DNA from: an uncultured Candidatus Thioglobus sp.
Lineage (GTDB): Bacteria; Pseudomonadota; Gammaproteobacteria; PS1; Thioglobaceae
Direction of reading: 5' to 3'
Length of the DNA stretch: 7,550 nt
Assembly (NCBI GenBank): GCA_910595805.1
Contig: CAJVCK010000030.1
Location: 1-7,550 of the forward strand
Every line of letters starts with the position of its first letter. Within the stretch, counting starts at the first letter, position 1. Shown here piece by piece: positions 1 through 6,295 of the stretch. The notes beneath the pieces are model-generated. The model had not been told where the DNA came from, did not search any database, and saw only the letters and a list, made by a program, of their open reading frames with translations. A program made the translations under genes and the position numbers.

Positions 1-795
1 AATATTTTTAATACTAGCAATTAAGAAGCCAACCTCACCAGCCTTCAGGCTTTCAGTCTTAGTGCGTTTAGGAGTAAAAACACCCACTTCGTCGACCAAA
101 TGCTCTTCACTATTGGAAAAGATTTTAATCTTGGTTTTGGCTTTAATTTCGCCATCAATCACACGAACCAGTGATACCACGCCTAAGTAGTTATCAAACC
201 AAGAGTCGATAATCAGTGCTTTAATAGGGGCTTCTATCTCGCCTTCTGGCGCGGGAATTTTCTCTACAATTTGCTCTAAAATGTCTTCAATACCAATGCC
301 AGATTTTGCGCTTGCATGCACAGCATCGTGCGCCTCTACACCAATCACATCTTCAATCTCATCCACCACACGATCAGGGTCAGCTGCTGGCAAGTCAATT
401 TTATTAAGAACAGAGACCACTTCTAGTCCGTGATCAAGAGCAGTATAACAATTGGCTACTGTTTGCGCCTCTACACCTTGCGAAGCATCAACAATTAACA
501 AAGCACCTTCACAAGCTGAGAGCGAGCGAGAAACTTCATAAGAAAAATCAACATGGCCTGGTGTATCAATAAAGTTCAACTGATAAATTTCACCGTCTTT
601 GGCTTTGTAATCTAGCGTTACGCTTTGAGATTTAATCGTAATACCGCGCTCTTTTTCGATATCCATTGAATCTAGCACTTGAGCCGACATCTCTCGATCG
701 CTTAAACCACCACAAAACTGAATAAACCGATCAGCAATGGTTGATTTACCATGATCAATATGAGCAATAATTGAAAAATTACGGATGTTCTTCAT
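1..795 (-). CDS. lepA: Elongation factor 4 (LepA), N-terminal 265 residues, cut by window edge
   Basis: Ribosome-associated translational GTPase, cytoplasmic or membrane-associated, that acts on stalled or mistranslocated ribosomes. The minus strand reads open from the ATG at 795-793 to base 1. It begins [19 protein letters not shown], the LepA N-terminus. Visible GTPase motifs are the P-loop AHIDHGKST (residues 11-19), the switch I stretch with ERGITIK (49-55), DTPGH (77-81) and NKID (131-134). Domain II begins near residue 185. The family is about 600 residues long, so more than half lies outside the window to the left. There is no clear Shine-Dalgarno sequence before the ATG. In E. coli lepA heads lepA-lepB-rnc-era; here it has the same orientation as the rnc operon but lies 2 kb downstream of it, with plus-strand genes in between. 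The identification is from direct translation and is very secure. Confidence 0.98.
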   Translation of the reverse strand, partial: MKNIRNFSIIAHIDHGKSTIADRFIQFCGGLSDREMSAQVLDSMDIEKERGITIKSQSVTLDYKAKDGEIYQLNFIDTPGHVDFSYEVSRSLSACEGALLIVDASQGVEAQTVANCYTALDHGLEVVSVLNKIDLPAADPDRVVDEIEDVIGVEAHDAVHASAKSGIGIEDILEQIVEKIPAPEGEIEAPIKALIIDSWFDNYLGVVSLVRVIDGEIKAKTKIKIFSNSEEHLVDEVGVFTPKRTKTESLKAGEVGFLIASIKNI

Positions 796-810
796 GACAG
801 TGATAAAATC

Positions 811-827
811 AACGTTTTAAACACGTT
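811..827. repeat. 17-bp imperfect palindrome in the lepA / peroxiredoxin gap
   Basis: The sequence AACGTTTTAAACACGTT pairs with itself at 7 of 8 positions around a central A, with outer arms AACGT and ACGTT. It lies directly beside the minus-strand TATAAT (833-828), over the predicted lepA transcription start. It also lies 13 bp upstream of the peroxiredoxin ATG. This position would suit an operator acting on one or both genes. A chance palindrome in AT-rich DNA is possible. Confidence 0.35.
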
Positions 828-854
828 ATTATACAAGCAATGAATAAAGTTCAA
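821..854 (-). promoter_or_regulatory. Candidate sigma-70 promoter for lepA
   Basis: On the minus strand, TTGAAC (854-849) lies 15 bp upstream of a perfect TATAAT (833-828). This predicts a start near base 821 and a leader of about 25 nt before the lepA ATG at 795. The 15-bp spacer is shorter than optimal. The -35 box lies inside the first codons of the divergent peroxiredoxin gene, whose ATG (840-842) falls in the spacer. Transcription of the two genes therefore probably interferes. The boxes are seen directly; promoter activity is inferred. Confidence 0.5.
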
Positions 855-1289
855 CCAATTACCTGTGCCGCAACTAGTGATTTAAACATTAGCATTCCTG
901 ATACACAAGGTCGCAACATCGTTTTATATTTTTACCCAAAAGATGCAACCCCAGGTTGCACCACAGAAGGTCAAGATTTTAGAGATAATCATAAAGCTTT
1001 CGTTGATGCAAATTCAGTTGTGTATGGCGTATCGAAAGATGACATGGCAAAACATGAGAAATTCAAAGCTAAACAAGCATTCCCATTTGAATTGATTTCT
1101 GATGAAGATGGCGAGCTGTGTGAAGCGTTTGGCGTATGGCAGTTAAAGAAATTTATGGGTAGAGAATATATGGGCATTGTGCGCTCAACCTTCATTATCA
1201 GCCCTAATGGCGACATCCTCAAATCTTGGGATAAAGTCAGAGTAAAAAACCATGTTAATGAGGTCTTAGAAGTAGTACAGTCTCTATGA
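840..1289 (+). CDS. bcp: BCP/PrxQ-type peroxiredoxin, copy 1
   Basis: Thiol peroxidase that reduces hydrogen peroxide and organic peroxides in the cytoplasm, normally recycled by thioredoxin. The 149-residue product has the peroxidatic motif [18 protein letters not shown] with catalytic Cys40. It also has a SDEDGELCEAFGVW segment (87-100) and the conserved Arg115 in GIVRSTF, matching E. coli BCP segment by segment. The resolving Cys usual in E. coli BCP, five residues after the peroxidatic Cys, is replaced by Gln45. The remaining cysteines are Cys9 and Cys94; Cys94 matches the third cysteine of E. coli BCP. It may thus work as a 1-Cys enzyme or use an atypical partner. The N-terminus is short, and no Shine-Dalgarno sequence precedes the ATG. 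It is followed after 34 bp by a second copy that matches it at about 115 of 149 residues. Confidence 0.95.
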   Translation: MNKVQPITCAATSDLNISIPDTQGRNIVLYFYPKDATPGCTTEGQDFRDNHKAFVDANSVVYGVSKDDMAKHEKFKAKQAFPFELISDEDGELCEAFGVWQLKKFMGREYMGIVRSTFIISPNGDILKSWDKVRVKNHVNEVLEVVQSL

Positions 1290-1323
1290 TAAAATAAACT
1301 CTTTAAATATTAAAGTATCAAAA

Positions 1324-1773
1324 ATGAACAAAGCCCAACCAACCAACTGCGAAGCAACAAGCAATTTAAACGTAAGCATTCCCGATACCAAAGGGCGCAA
1401 TATTGTTCTGTACTTCTATCCTAAAGACGCGACATCAGGTTGTACGCTTGAAGGTCAAGATTTTAGAGATAATCATCAAGCATTCATTGATGCTAACACT
1501 GTTATCTATGGTGTCTCGAAAGACGATATGTCAAGCCATGAAAAATTTAAAGCAAACCAATCGTTTCCATTTGAATTAATTGCTGATGAAGATGGCGCAC
1601 TATGTGAAGCATTTGGCGCTTGGCAACTCAAGAAAAGAAATGGTGAAGAAAAAATGGGTATCGTACGCTCAACTTTTATCATTGGCGCTAATGGCGATAT
1701 TATAAAATCTTGGGATAACGTTGCAGTTGGTGGTCACGTAGATGAAGTGTTAAAGGTCGTACAAGCGCTATGA
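1324..1773 (+). CDS. BCP/PrxQ-type peroxiredoxin, copy 2 (tandem paralogue)
   Basis: Same family, length and collinear sequence as the gene just upstream, with about 34 substitutions in 149 residues by hand count and no gaps. It keeps the peroxidatic Cys40, Cys9, Cys94 and Arg115, so it is probably active. The active-site loop is altered: TPGCTT has become TSGCTL, losing the proline before the motif. The FMGREY loop (105-110) has become RNGEEK, a marked charge change beside the region that flanks the active site in this family. These changes suggest functional divergence, for example in substrate or reductant. There is no Shine-Dalgarno sequence before the ATG. The stop TGA overlaps the ATG of ubiG (ATGA), so the two genes are probably translationally coupled. 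Thioredoxin-dependent recycling is inferred from the family only. Confidence 0.94.
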   Translation: MNKAQPTNCEATSNLNVSIPDTKGRNIVLYFYPKDATSGCTLEGQDFRDNHQAFIDANTVIYGVSKDDMSSHEKFKANQSFPFELIADEDGALCEAFGAWQLKKRNGEEKMGIVRSTFIIGANGDIIKSWDNVAVGGHVDEVLKVVQAL

Positions 1774-2468
1774 GCAATGTAGATTTTGACGAAGTTGAAA
1801 AGTTCGCCTCATTAGCTTCACGCTGGTGGGATAAAAACTCTGAGTTTAAACCTTTGCATGATATCAACCCTCTGCGTTTAGATTATATTAATGAGCGTTG
1901 TGACGGCTCATTAAAAGACAAGGTTGTTTTAGATGTTGGTTGTGGCGGAGGCATCTTAAGTGAATCAATGGCTAGTAAAGGTGCTAATGTTACTGGTATT
2001 GATATGGCTGAAGCTGGACTTGAAGTCGCTAAACTACACTTGCTCGAATCTGGTCTTGATATTGATTATCAAAAAATCCCTGTGGAAGAGTTTGCTGAAA
2101 AACATGCTGGTAAATTTGATGTGATCACGTGCTTGGAAATGTTAGAACATGTGCCAGATCCTAGTTCTATTATTAAAGCTTGCGCCAAACTGGTTAAGCC
2201 TGGTGGTCAAGTGTTTCTCTCCACCATTAACCGTAACCCAAAATCTTATTTGTTTGCTATTGTTGGTGCAGAGTATGTTCTCAAATTGTTGCCTCAAGGC
2301 ACCCACGATTGGGATAAATTCATCCAACCTGCTGAGATGGATGAATGGGCTAGAAACTCTGAGTTAACTCTAAAAGGCATGATTGGAATGACTTATAACC
2401 CTTTTACTAAAGTCTACAAATTAGAAGACGATGTCAGTGTTAATTATCTATGCCACTACAGTAACTAA
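1770..2468 (+). CDS. ubiG: Ubiquinone biosynthesis O-methyltransferase UbiG
   Basis: SAM-dependent methyltransferase that performs both O-methylations in ubiquinone synthesis, acting on membrane-associated polyprenyl phenols. The 232-residue product has the usual length for UbiG. It shows the N-terminal signature [14 protein letters not shown] (8-21), SAM motif [14 protein letters not shown] (53-65), the acidic SAM-ribose site at GID (76-78), and [11 protein letters not shown] (121-131). That last segment contains the E-x-x-E-H metal or catalytic cluster of the family. [10 protein letters not shown], also typical of UbiG, follows. The ATG overlaps the stop of the second peroxiredoxin gene. 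UbiG often sits beside gph or nrdA in gammaproteobacteria, so the peroxiredoxin context is different. The identification is very secure. Confidence 0.98.
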   Translation: MSNVDFDEVEKFASLASRWWDKNSEFKPLHDINPLRLDYINERCDGSLKDKVVLDVGCGGGILSESMASKGANVTGIDMAEAGLEVAKLHLLESGLDIDYQKIPVEEFAEKHAGKFDVITCLEMLEHVPDPSSIIKACAKLVKPGGQVFLSTINRNPKSYLFAIVGAEYVLKLLPQGTHDWDKFIQPAEMDEWARNSELTLKGMIGMTYNPFTKVYKLEDDVSVNYLCHYSN

Positions 2469-2478
2469 CCTTATGTCA

Positions 2479-2508
2479 AATCTATATTATTGACTTATAA
2501 TATAGATT
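2479..2508. repeat. Perfect 12-bp inverted repeat with 6-nt spacer, overlapping a -35 box
   Basis: The arms AATCTATATTAT (2479-2490) and ATAATATAGATT (2497-2508) are exact reverse complements separated by TGACTT. The repeat starts 10 bp after the ubiG stop and covers the -35 box of the following small gene. As RNA it would be a 12-bp, nearly all A-U stem with no U-run after it, which is a poor intrinsic terminator. Its position over the -35 box suits an operator better. Both functions remain possible. Confidence 0.6.
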
Positions 2509-2518
2509 AAAGTATAAT
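2490..2518 (+). promoter_or_regulatory. Near-consensus sigma-70 promoter for the small secreted protein gene
   Basis: TTGACT (2490-2495) is followed by exactly 17 bp and then a perfect TATAAT (2513-2518), the best promoter seen in the window. The predicted start lies near base 2525, at or one base before the ATG at 2526. The transcript would be leaderless or almost so. The alternative in-frame ATG at 2517 overlaps the -10 box and so could not be used from this promoter. Confidence 0.75.
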
Positions 2519-2525
2519 GCTAACC

Positions 2526-2831
2526 ATGAAAAAAATACTGACAATTTTATTTTTAGCAACAACGCTAAATGCGAAAGCTTTAACTCCAAATGAGATGCTG
2601 GTTATGGTTGGTGCAATTAAATACTACAATGAAAATTGTGCAGGCTTAAGTCGTGAAGGTATTAAAGCAATGAATAAAGGTCTTAAGCGATTTGATATGC
2701 ACAAAACACCAGTGCCGATCCTAGAGAGAAATTCATTAGCAATATCTGGATATAAAACGGCTCAAAATTTTGGCTGTAAAGGTACAAAAACTCAAGCTTA
2801 TAAGGCTGGTTATGGGGAGTACGTCAACTAA
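2526..2831 (+). CDS. Small predicted secreted protein with two cysteines, function unknown
   Basis: A 101-residue product I do not recognise. It begins MKKILTILFLATTLNAKA, a clear Sec signal peptide with likely cleavage after Ala16 or Ala18, leaving a mature periplasmic protein of about 83-85 residues. The mature part has just two cysteines: Cys38 in YYNENCAGLS and Cys84 in NFGCKGT. This pattern suggests one disulfide bond. It ends with a Tyr/Gly-rich segment and is rich in lysine. I chose the ATG at 2526 over the in-frame ATG at 2517 because the latter lies within the -10 box and would put three extra residues before the signal peptide. Its own strong promoter separates it from ubiG, and it converges on acpS with only 5 bp between the two stops. 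Confidence 0.8.
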   Translation: MKKILTILFLATTLNAKALTPNEMLVMVGAIKYYNENCAGLSREGIKAMNKGLKRFDMHKTPVPILERNSLAISGYKTAQNFGCKGTKTQAYKAGYGEYVN

Positions 2832-2852
2832 TACAACTAAAAAGTTGTGTTA
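2829..2852 (+). terminator. Possible weak hairpin terminator between convergent genes
   Basis: TAATACAACT (2829-2838), loop AAAA and AGTTGTGTTA (2843-2852) form a 10-bp stem with one G-U pair in plus-strand RNA. The stem begins at the TAA stop of the small secreted gene and contains the acpS stop in its loop-proximal part. Only an imperfect U-rich stretch follows. On the minus strand the stem has a C-A mismatch and is weaker. It is the only candidate end for either transcript, and it is a poor one. Confidence 0.3.
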
Positions 2853-3259
2853 TATTCTGATGATTCATCTTGTTGATCGTCGCCCAATTCAAGCACCACA
2901 AAAGCCACTGCATTATATTTTTCATCAGACAAACTCAAGTGTGCGTGCTTGATGTTTTTATTAACTAAAAATAAGCGCAATTTTTCGCTTGGAATAAAAT
3001 AAGGTTTTCCCTCATCGTTATTCCTAACGCTCAAATCTTGAAAACTAACAATCTTACCAATACCTGTTCCTAGTGCTTTTGCAAAAGCCTCTTTTGCAGC
3101 AAAACGCTTGGCGCAATAGGATGCGCTATCGCCTTTGTTAGCAAATAAAGCTTGCTCATGTTCAGATAGCACTCGCCTCACAAAACCTTCTTTATTCTTA
3201 TTAAGAATATGAGAAACACGCTCAATATTAATAATATCGGTTCCCACACCATAAATCAT
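2837..3259 (-). CDS. acpS: Holo-[acyl-carrier-protein] synthase AcpS
   Basis: Transfers 4'-phosphopantetheine from CoA to the serine of apo-ACP, which activates fatty-acid synthesis; cytoplasmic. The 140-residue product has the two metal-binding landmarks of the family at their standard positions: Asp8 in MIYGVGTDI and Glu57 in [15 protein letters not shown] (52-66). HLSLSDE follows near residue 107. The catalytic domain ends near residue 125. A tail of about 15 residues follows (126-140) with five acidic residues, which the 126-residue E. coli enzyme lacks. The ATG overlaps the pdxJ stop (ATGA), and an AGGGG sequence lies about 8 bp upstream as a ribosome-binding site. It is the last gene of the rnc operon. 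Confidence 0.97.
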   Translation of the reverse strand: MIYGVGTDIINIERVSHILNKNKEGFVRRVLSEHEQALFANKGDSASYCAKRFAAKEAFAKALGTGIGKIVSFQDLSVRNNDEGKPYFIPSEKLRLFLVNKNIKHAHLSLSDEKYNAVAFVVLELGDDQQDESSEYNTTF

Positions 3260-3981
3260 GATCTAACCCCTATCATTAGATTTTTCATTTCACGGGTCGC
3301 TGCCTCGAGACCTATAAACACAGCTCTAGCGATGATAGAATGGCCAATGTTAAGTTCTACAATTTCAGGTAATTTGGCAATAGCCGTTGTATTCTCCATA
3401 GTTAGCCCATGACCTGCATTAACTTGTAATCCAATAGAATGTGCGTAAGTTGCCATGCTTTTAATGCGCTCAAATTCTTTTTCTTGTTCAGGACCTATGG
3501 TGTCAGCATAATGCCCAGTATGAAGCTCAATAACTGGTGCGCCACATTGTTTAGCGGCATCGATCTGATCTTTTTGTGCATCAATAAAAAGTGAAACAAT
3601 TACGTTTGAATCAGCCAATTGTGCACATACATCGCTCATTCTAGATATCTGAGACGCTACATCTAACCCACCTTCGGTAGTTAATTCTTCTCTTTTTTCA
3701 GGTACAAGGCAGCAATCATGAGGTTTGATTTGACTAGCAATACCAACCATCTCATTAGTTGCCGCCATTTCAAGGTTCATTTTTGTTGTTAGTTGGTCGC
3801 GTAAGATTTCAACATCTCGATCTTGAATATGTCGCCTGTCTTCACGTAAATGTAGCGTAATACTATCAGCACCTGACTTTTCACACAATAATGCACCTTC
3901 TATAGGTGAAGGATAGTTAGTGCCTCTAGCCTCTCTAATGGTGGCAATATGATCAATATTAACGCCTAAAAATATACTCAT
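3256..3981 (-). CDS. pdxJ: Pyridoxine 5'-phosphate synthase PdxJ
   Basis: Condenses 3-amino-2-oxopropyl phosphate with 1-deoxyxylulose 5-phosphate to form pyridoxine 5'-phosphate, the last ring-closing step of the DXP-dependent vitamin B6 pathway. The 241-residue TIM-barrel protein begins [20 protein letters not shown]. The three catalytic residues are visible: His44 in LHLREDRRH, Glu71 in MNLEMAAT and His191 in NAGHGLT, one position earlier than His45/Glu72/His193 in E. coli for the first two. ELHTGHYAD (152-160) and the phosphate-binding [16 protein letters not shown] near the C-terminus are also typical. It starts 8 bp after the recO stop with a GAG about 9 bp upstream, and overlaps acpS by 4 bp. 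The pdxJ-acpS pair is conserved in gammaproteobacteria. Confidence 0.98.
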   Translation of the reverse strand: MSIFLGVNIDHIATIREARGTNYPSPIEGALLCEKSGADSITLHLREDRRHIQDRDVEILRDQLTTKMNLEMAATNEMVGIASQIKPHDCCLVPEKREELTTEGGLDVASQISRMSDVCAQLADSNVIVSLFIDAQKDQIDAAKQCGAPVIELHTGHYADTIGPEQEKEFERIKSMATYAHSIGLQVNAGHGLTMENTTAIAKLPEIVELNIGHSIIARAVFIGLEAATREMKNLMIGVRS

Positions 3982-3989
3982 AAATTAAC

Positions 3990-4682
3990 TCAATTTTTAG
4001 TAAAAAACAACTCTCGACTTTTTAACGGCTTGCTGCCTAACAACACATTTAAACGCTGTCGATTTAAATCACGACAGACCTTAAGTTGGCCATCATTTGG
4101 TACTTCATCAAAACACTCGGATGACAATAGGCTTAACAATTTCCCCGGTATTTTACCATCGGTCTGCTGAGAAAATCCAAGCTGAGGTTGATAACTATAA
4201 TTTTGATCAATCTGTATAAAGTCACCACCCACATCAACAGAATAATCCAGTCCGTAACCTAACTCTGACAATAAGTTATTTTCAAAAACCCTTAATAACC
4301 AATATTGATGTTTTTGTTCTAAGTCATTTATTGTAGTAACCAGTTGTTGATATAAGTCAAAAACTTGAGGATGAGTATCATGCTCATGAATCAGTCGAGT
4401 AATTAATTCATTTACATACATACACAAGATAAGCGATTCGCCTTTAATTTGTCTGGGTGAATCATCAACTTCCCAATGTGTAAGTGTTTTAAGTTCACCC
4501 TTGCCAGCATAAGAAATACGCAGAAATTGAAACATTTGAATATTGGCTTTAGCTTGGCGAACCCCTCTACCAATAAGGCGAATCTTGCCATGCTCTAGGG
4601 TTAAAAAATCTAACAATAACGAATTGTCTTTGTAAGCTCTTCGATGAATCAAAAAAGCCGGTGTTAACTCTATCTTAGTCAT
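3990..4682 (-). CDS. recO: DNA repair protein RecO
   Basis: Recombination mediator that, with RecR, loads RecA onto SSB-coated single-stranded DNA at gaps; cytoplasmic. The 230-residue product has the RecO N-terminal OB-fold start (FLIHRRAYKDNSLLLDFLT, residues 10-28, then the GKIRLIGRGVR strand) and an all-helical C-terminal part with LCMYVNELITRLIHE (86-100) and LLRVFENNLLSELGYGLD. The length is close to the 242 residues of E. coli RecO. The zinc-finger CxxC pairs found in many non-enterobacterial RecO proteins are absent, as in E. coli. The ATG lies inside the last codons of era (8-bp overlap), so coupled translation is likely. RecO is poorly conserved in sequence, and the era-pdxJ context supports the call strongly. 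Confidence 0.95.
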   Translation of the reverse strand: MTKIELTPAFLIHRRAYKDNSLLLDFLTLEHGKIRLIGRGVRQAKANIQMFQFLRISYAGKGELKTLTHWEVDDSPRQIKGESLILCMYVNELITRLIHEHDTHPQVFDLYQQLVTTINDLEQKHQYWLLRVFENNLLSELGYGLDYSVDVGGDFIQIDQNYSYQPQLGFSQQTDGKIPGKLLSLLSSECFDEVPNDGQLKVCRDLNRQRLNVLLGSKPLKSRELFFTKN

Positions 4683-5559
4683 AGCCTAGCGATGCAAGTG
4701 CCCGCTTATCATCCGACCAACCGCTTGAAACTTTAACCCATAATTTAAGAAAAACCTTGCGCTCTAAAAAACCCTCAATACTTTGTCTGGCCTCAGTGCC
4801 AATCAATTTAAGCATTTCACCTTTATTGCCAATTACAATATTCTTTTGTGAAGCTTTGTCAACAAAAATACGTGCTGAAATACGCTGCATCTTTCCGTCT
4901 AATTCGTACTGTTCAATCTCAACAGTTATATCATAAGGCAACTCATCGGCCAGATGACGCATTAGCTTCTCTCTAATAAATTCTGCCACAATGAACTTTT
5001 CAGGACGATCAGTAATAAAGTCAGGGTCAAAGATCAAATCTTGCTCTGGTAAATGCTTTAGGATTAGCTCTCTTAAGGCGGCTGTATCTTTCTTACTATA
5101 AGCCGAAAGCGGAAACAAATCAGTTGGTTGGTATTTTTTCCCTACTTTTTCTAAAAATGGCAGTACTTCTTGTGCTGTCTTTAGATTATCAATTTTATTA
5201 ATACATAGAATAACAGGTACATCAACTTGTGACACATGCTCTAATACGCGCGTATCTTCTTTGGTCCATTTTCCCGATTCAACCAACCAAAGAATCATAT
5301 CAACATCTTTAATACTAGAGCTAGCTGCTCTATTCATATAAGAATTAATGGCTTTTTTATTGCCCATATGAATACCAGGCGTATCTACAAACACCATTTG
5401 ATAATCGTCACGCGTATCAATCGCATGAATACGATGGCGTGTCGTTTGAGGGCGATGAGAGGTAATGGATAATTTCTGACCAAGTAGCTCATTAATAAGC
5501 GTTGATTTGCCTACATTTGGGCGTCCAATAACTGCAATAAATCCGGCTTTAAAACTCAT
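4675..5559 (-). CDS. era: GTPase Era, 16S rRNA and 30S maturation factor
   Basis: GTPase that binds the 3' end of 16S rRNA and acts in 30S subunit maturation, cytoplasmic and partly membrane-bound. The 294-residue product has G1 GRPNVGKST (12-20), the switch region TSHRPQTTRHRI (33-44), G3 DTPG (59-62) and G4 NKID (121-124). The C-terminal KH domain has the GNKG loop at 244-247. The open frame extends 12 codons further upstream. I chose the ATG at 5559-5557 because it gives the family N-terminus (MSFKAGFIAVIGRP, compare the 301-residue E. coli protein). It also forms an ATGA overlap with the rnc stop and has a GGA about 8 bp upstream. Era and RNase III are cotranscribed in most gammaproteobacteria, and both act in rRNA maturation. 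Confidence 0.98.
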   Translation of the reverse strand: MSFKAGFIAVIGRPNVGKSTLINELLGQKLSITSHRPQTTRHRIHAIDTRDDYQMVFVDTPGIHMGNKKAINSYMNRAASSSIKDVDMILWLVESGKWTKEDTRVLEHVSQVDVPVILCINKIDNLKTAQEVLPFLEKVGKKYQPTDLFPLSAYSKKDTAALRELILKHLPEQDLIFDPDFITDRPEKFIVAEFIREKLMRHLADELPYDITVEIEQYELDGKMQRISARIFVDKASQKNIVIGNKGEMLKLIGTEARQSIEGFLERKVFLKLWVKVSSGWSDDKRALASLGYD

Positions 5560-6221
5560 AGGGAATCCAACTTTTCTAACAAAATTTGAGCACATGACTG
5601 CTCAGCTCTTTTAATACTTTTTGCTGATTGTTCAACCTGTATAGCTTGATCGAGCAAAGAGCAATTTACAGTAAACACGGCGTTATGATCTTTGCCTACG
5701 GTTTTAACTAATTCATATACCGGTAAGGTATTACCACGTTTTTGTAGGTACTCTTGCAATTGAGTCTTAGGATCCTTAAGAGAATCATTCGGATTTATGT
5801 CATCCAATAAATTTTGGTATAAATCTAATATTACTGTATTAACAGTTTCAAAATCTGCATCTAACAACACTGCACCAAAAATTGCCTCTACCGCATCCGC
5901 TTGTATAGATTCACGCCTAAAACCACCACTTTTTAATTCACCTGAGCCCAATATAAGTATGTCAGATAATTTAAGTTCAGCAGCAATTTGGGCTAATGTC
6001 TGCCCCCTAACTAAGTGAGAACGCAAGCGAGATAACTTACCTTCATCAACTTGACTAAAGCGTTTATAAAGTTCACGAGAAATTATCAAACCCAATATGC
6101 TATCACCTAAAAACTCTAAGCGTTCATTGTTATTTTTGCCCATAGAGCGATGCGTGAGCGCTAACTTTAGTAAAGCAACATCTTTAAATTGGTAGTTAAT
6201 TTTTTTCTGTAATTTATCCAT
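5556..6221 (-). CDS. rnc: Ribonuclease III
   Basis: Double-strand-specific endoribonuclease that cuts the 30S rRNA precursor and structured mRNAs and sRNA duplexes, yielding 2-nt 3' overhangs. The 221-residue product carries the family signature NERLEFLGDS (32-41). Its catalytic and metal-binding acids are Glu33, Glu36, Asp40, Asp109 and Glu112 (in QADAVEAIFGA). The dsRNA-binding domain starts near DPKTQLQEYLQKRG (about residue 150) and runs to the C-terminus. The length fits E. coli (226 residues). It heads the operon here because lepB and lepA are not upstream. No Shine-Dalgarno sequence precedes the ATG. The 5' leader lies beside a large palindrome shared with a divergent Cas6-like gene. 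RNase III autoregulates its own operon in E. coli by cutting a 5' leader hairpin. Confidence 0.98.
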   Translation of the reverse strand: MDKLQKKINYQFKDVALLKLALTHRSMGKNNNERLEFLGDSILGLIISRELYKRFSQVDEGKLSRLRSHLVRGQTLAQIAAELKLSDILILGSGELKSGGFRRESIQADAVEAIFGAVLLDADFETVNTVILDLYQNLLDDINPNDSLKDPKTQLQEYLQKRGNTLPVYELVKTVGKDHNAVFTVNCSLLDQAIQVEQSAKSIKRAEQSCAQILLEKLDSL

Positions 6222-6253
6222 TACTTTGTATTGGGTTTTAAAGTATTTAATGT

Positions 6254-6278
6254 GTTTATAATTAGCGCTATTATAAAC
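6254..6278. promoter_or_regulatory. Near-perfect 24-bp palindrome with back-to-back TATAAT boxes, rnc / Cas6-like gap
   Basis: The outer arms GTTTATAA (6254-6261) and TTATAAAC (6271-6278) flank the self-complementary TAGCGCTA (6263-6270). Removing the single T at 6262 would give a perfect 24-bp palindrome. Each half supplies a perfect TATAAT: plus strand 6257-6262 for the Cas6-like gene, minus strand 6275-6270 for rnc. Neither has a good -35 box. On the plus strand TTGGGT (6231-6236) has a 20-bp spacer, and on the minus strand nothing convincing is present. It may be a pair of activator-dependent promoters, an operator, or an RNA hairpin in the leader of either gene. Confidence 0.5.
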
Positions 6279-6295
6279 TTAAACCAACAATTCTC

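Larger units (their letters stand above)
840..1773 (+). repeat. Tandem duplication of a peroxiredoxin gene (period 484 bp)
   Basis: The two 450-bp genes at 840-1289 and 1324-1773 are collinear without indels and about 77% identical in protein. Many third-codon positions differ, so the duplication is not recent. The 34-bp linker is AT-rich, has no clear terminator, and probably lies within one transcript that continues into ubiG. Confidence 0.93.

Noticed and set aside
989..1222. Minus-strand open frame of 77 codons
   Set aside because: It lies antisense within the first peroxiredoxin gene, has no ribosome-binding site and gives no recognisable protein.
1301..1315. CTTTAA-ATA-TTAAAG inverted repeat between the peroxiredoxin copies, considered as a terminator
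   Set aside because: A 6-bp stem with one G-C pair and a 3-nt loop is too weak, and no U-run follows.
2142..2367. Open frames of 61 (minus) and 72 (plus) codons inside ubiG
   Set aside because: Both are alternative-frame shadows of the conserved methyltransferase and have no family resemblance.
2517..2525. In-frame ATG at 2517 as start of the small secreted protein
   Set aside because: It overlaps the -10 box TATAAT at 2513-2518, so it cannot be on a transcript from that promoter. The ATG at 2526 gives a clean signal peptide.
2770..2952. Plus-strand frame of 60 codons spanning the convergent junction
   Set aside because: It overlaps the ends of two better supported genes in the wrong frames.
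5560..5595. Upstream ATG for era giving 12 extra residues (306 in total)
   Set aside because: The extension lies inside the end of rnc, has no family counterpart, and the ATG at 5559 has the ATGA overlap, a nearby GGA and the expected N-terminus.
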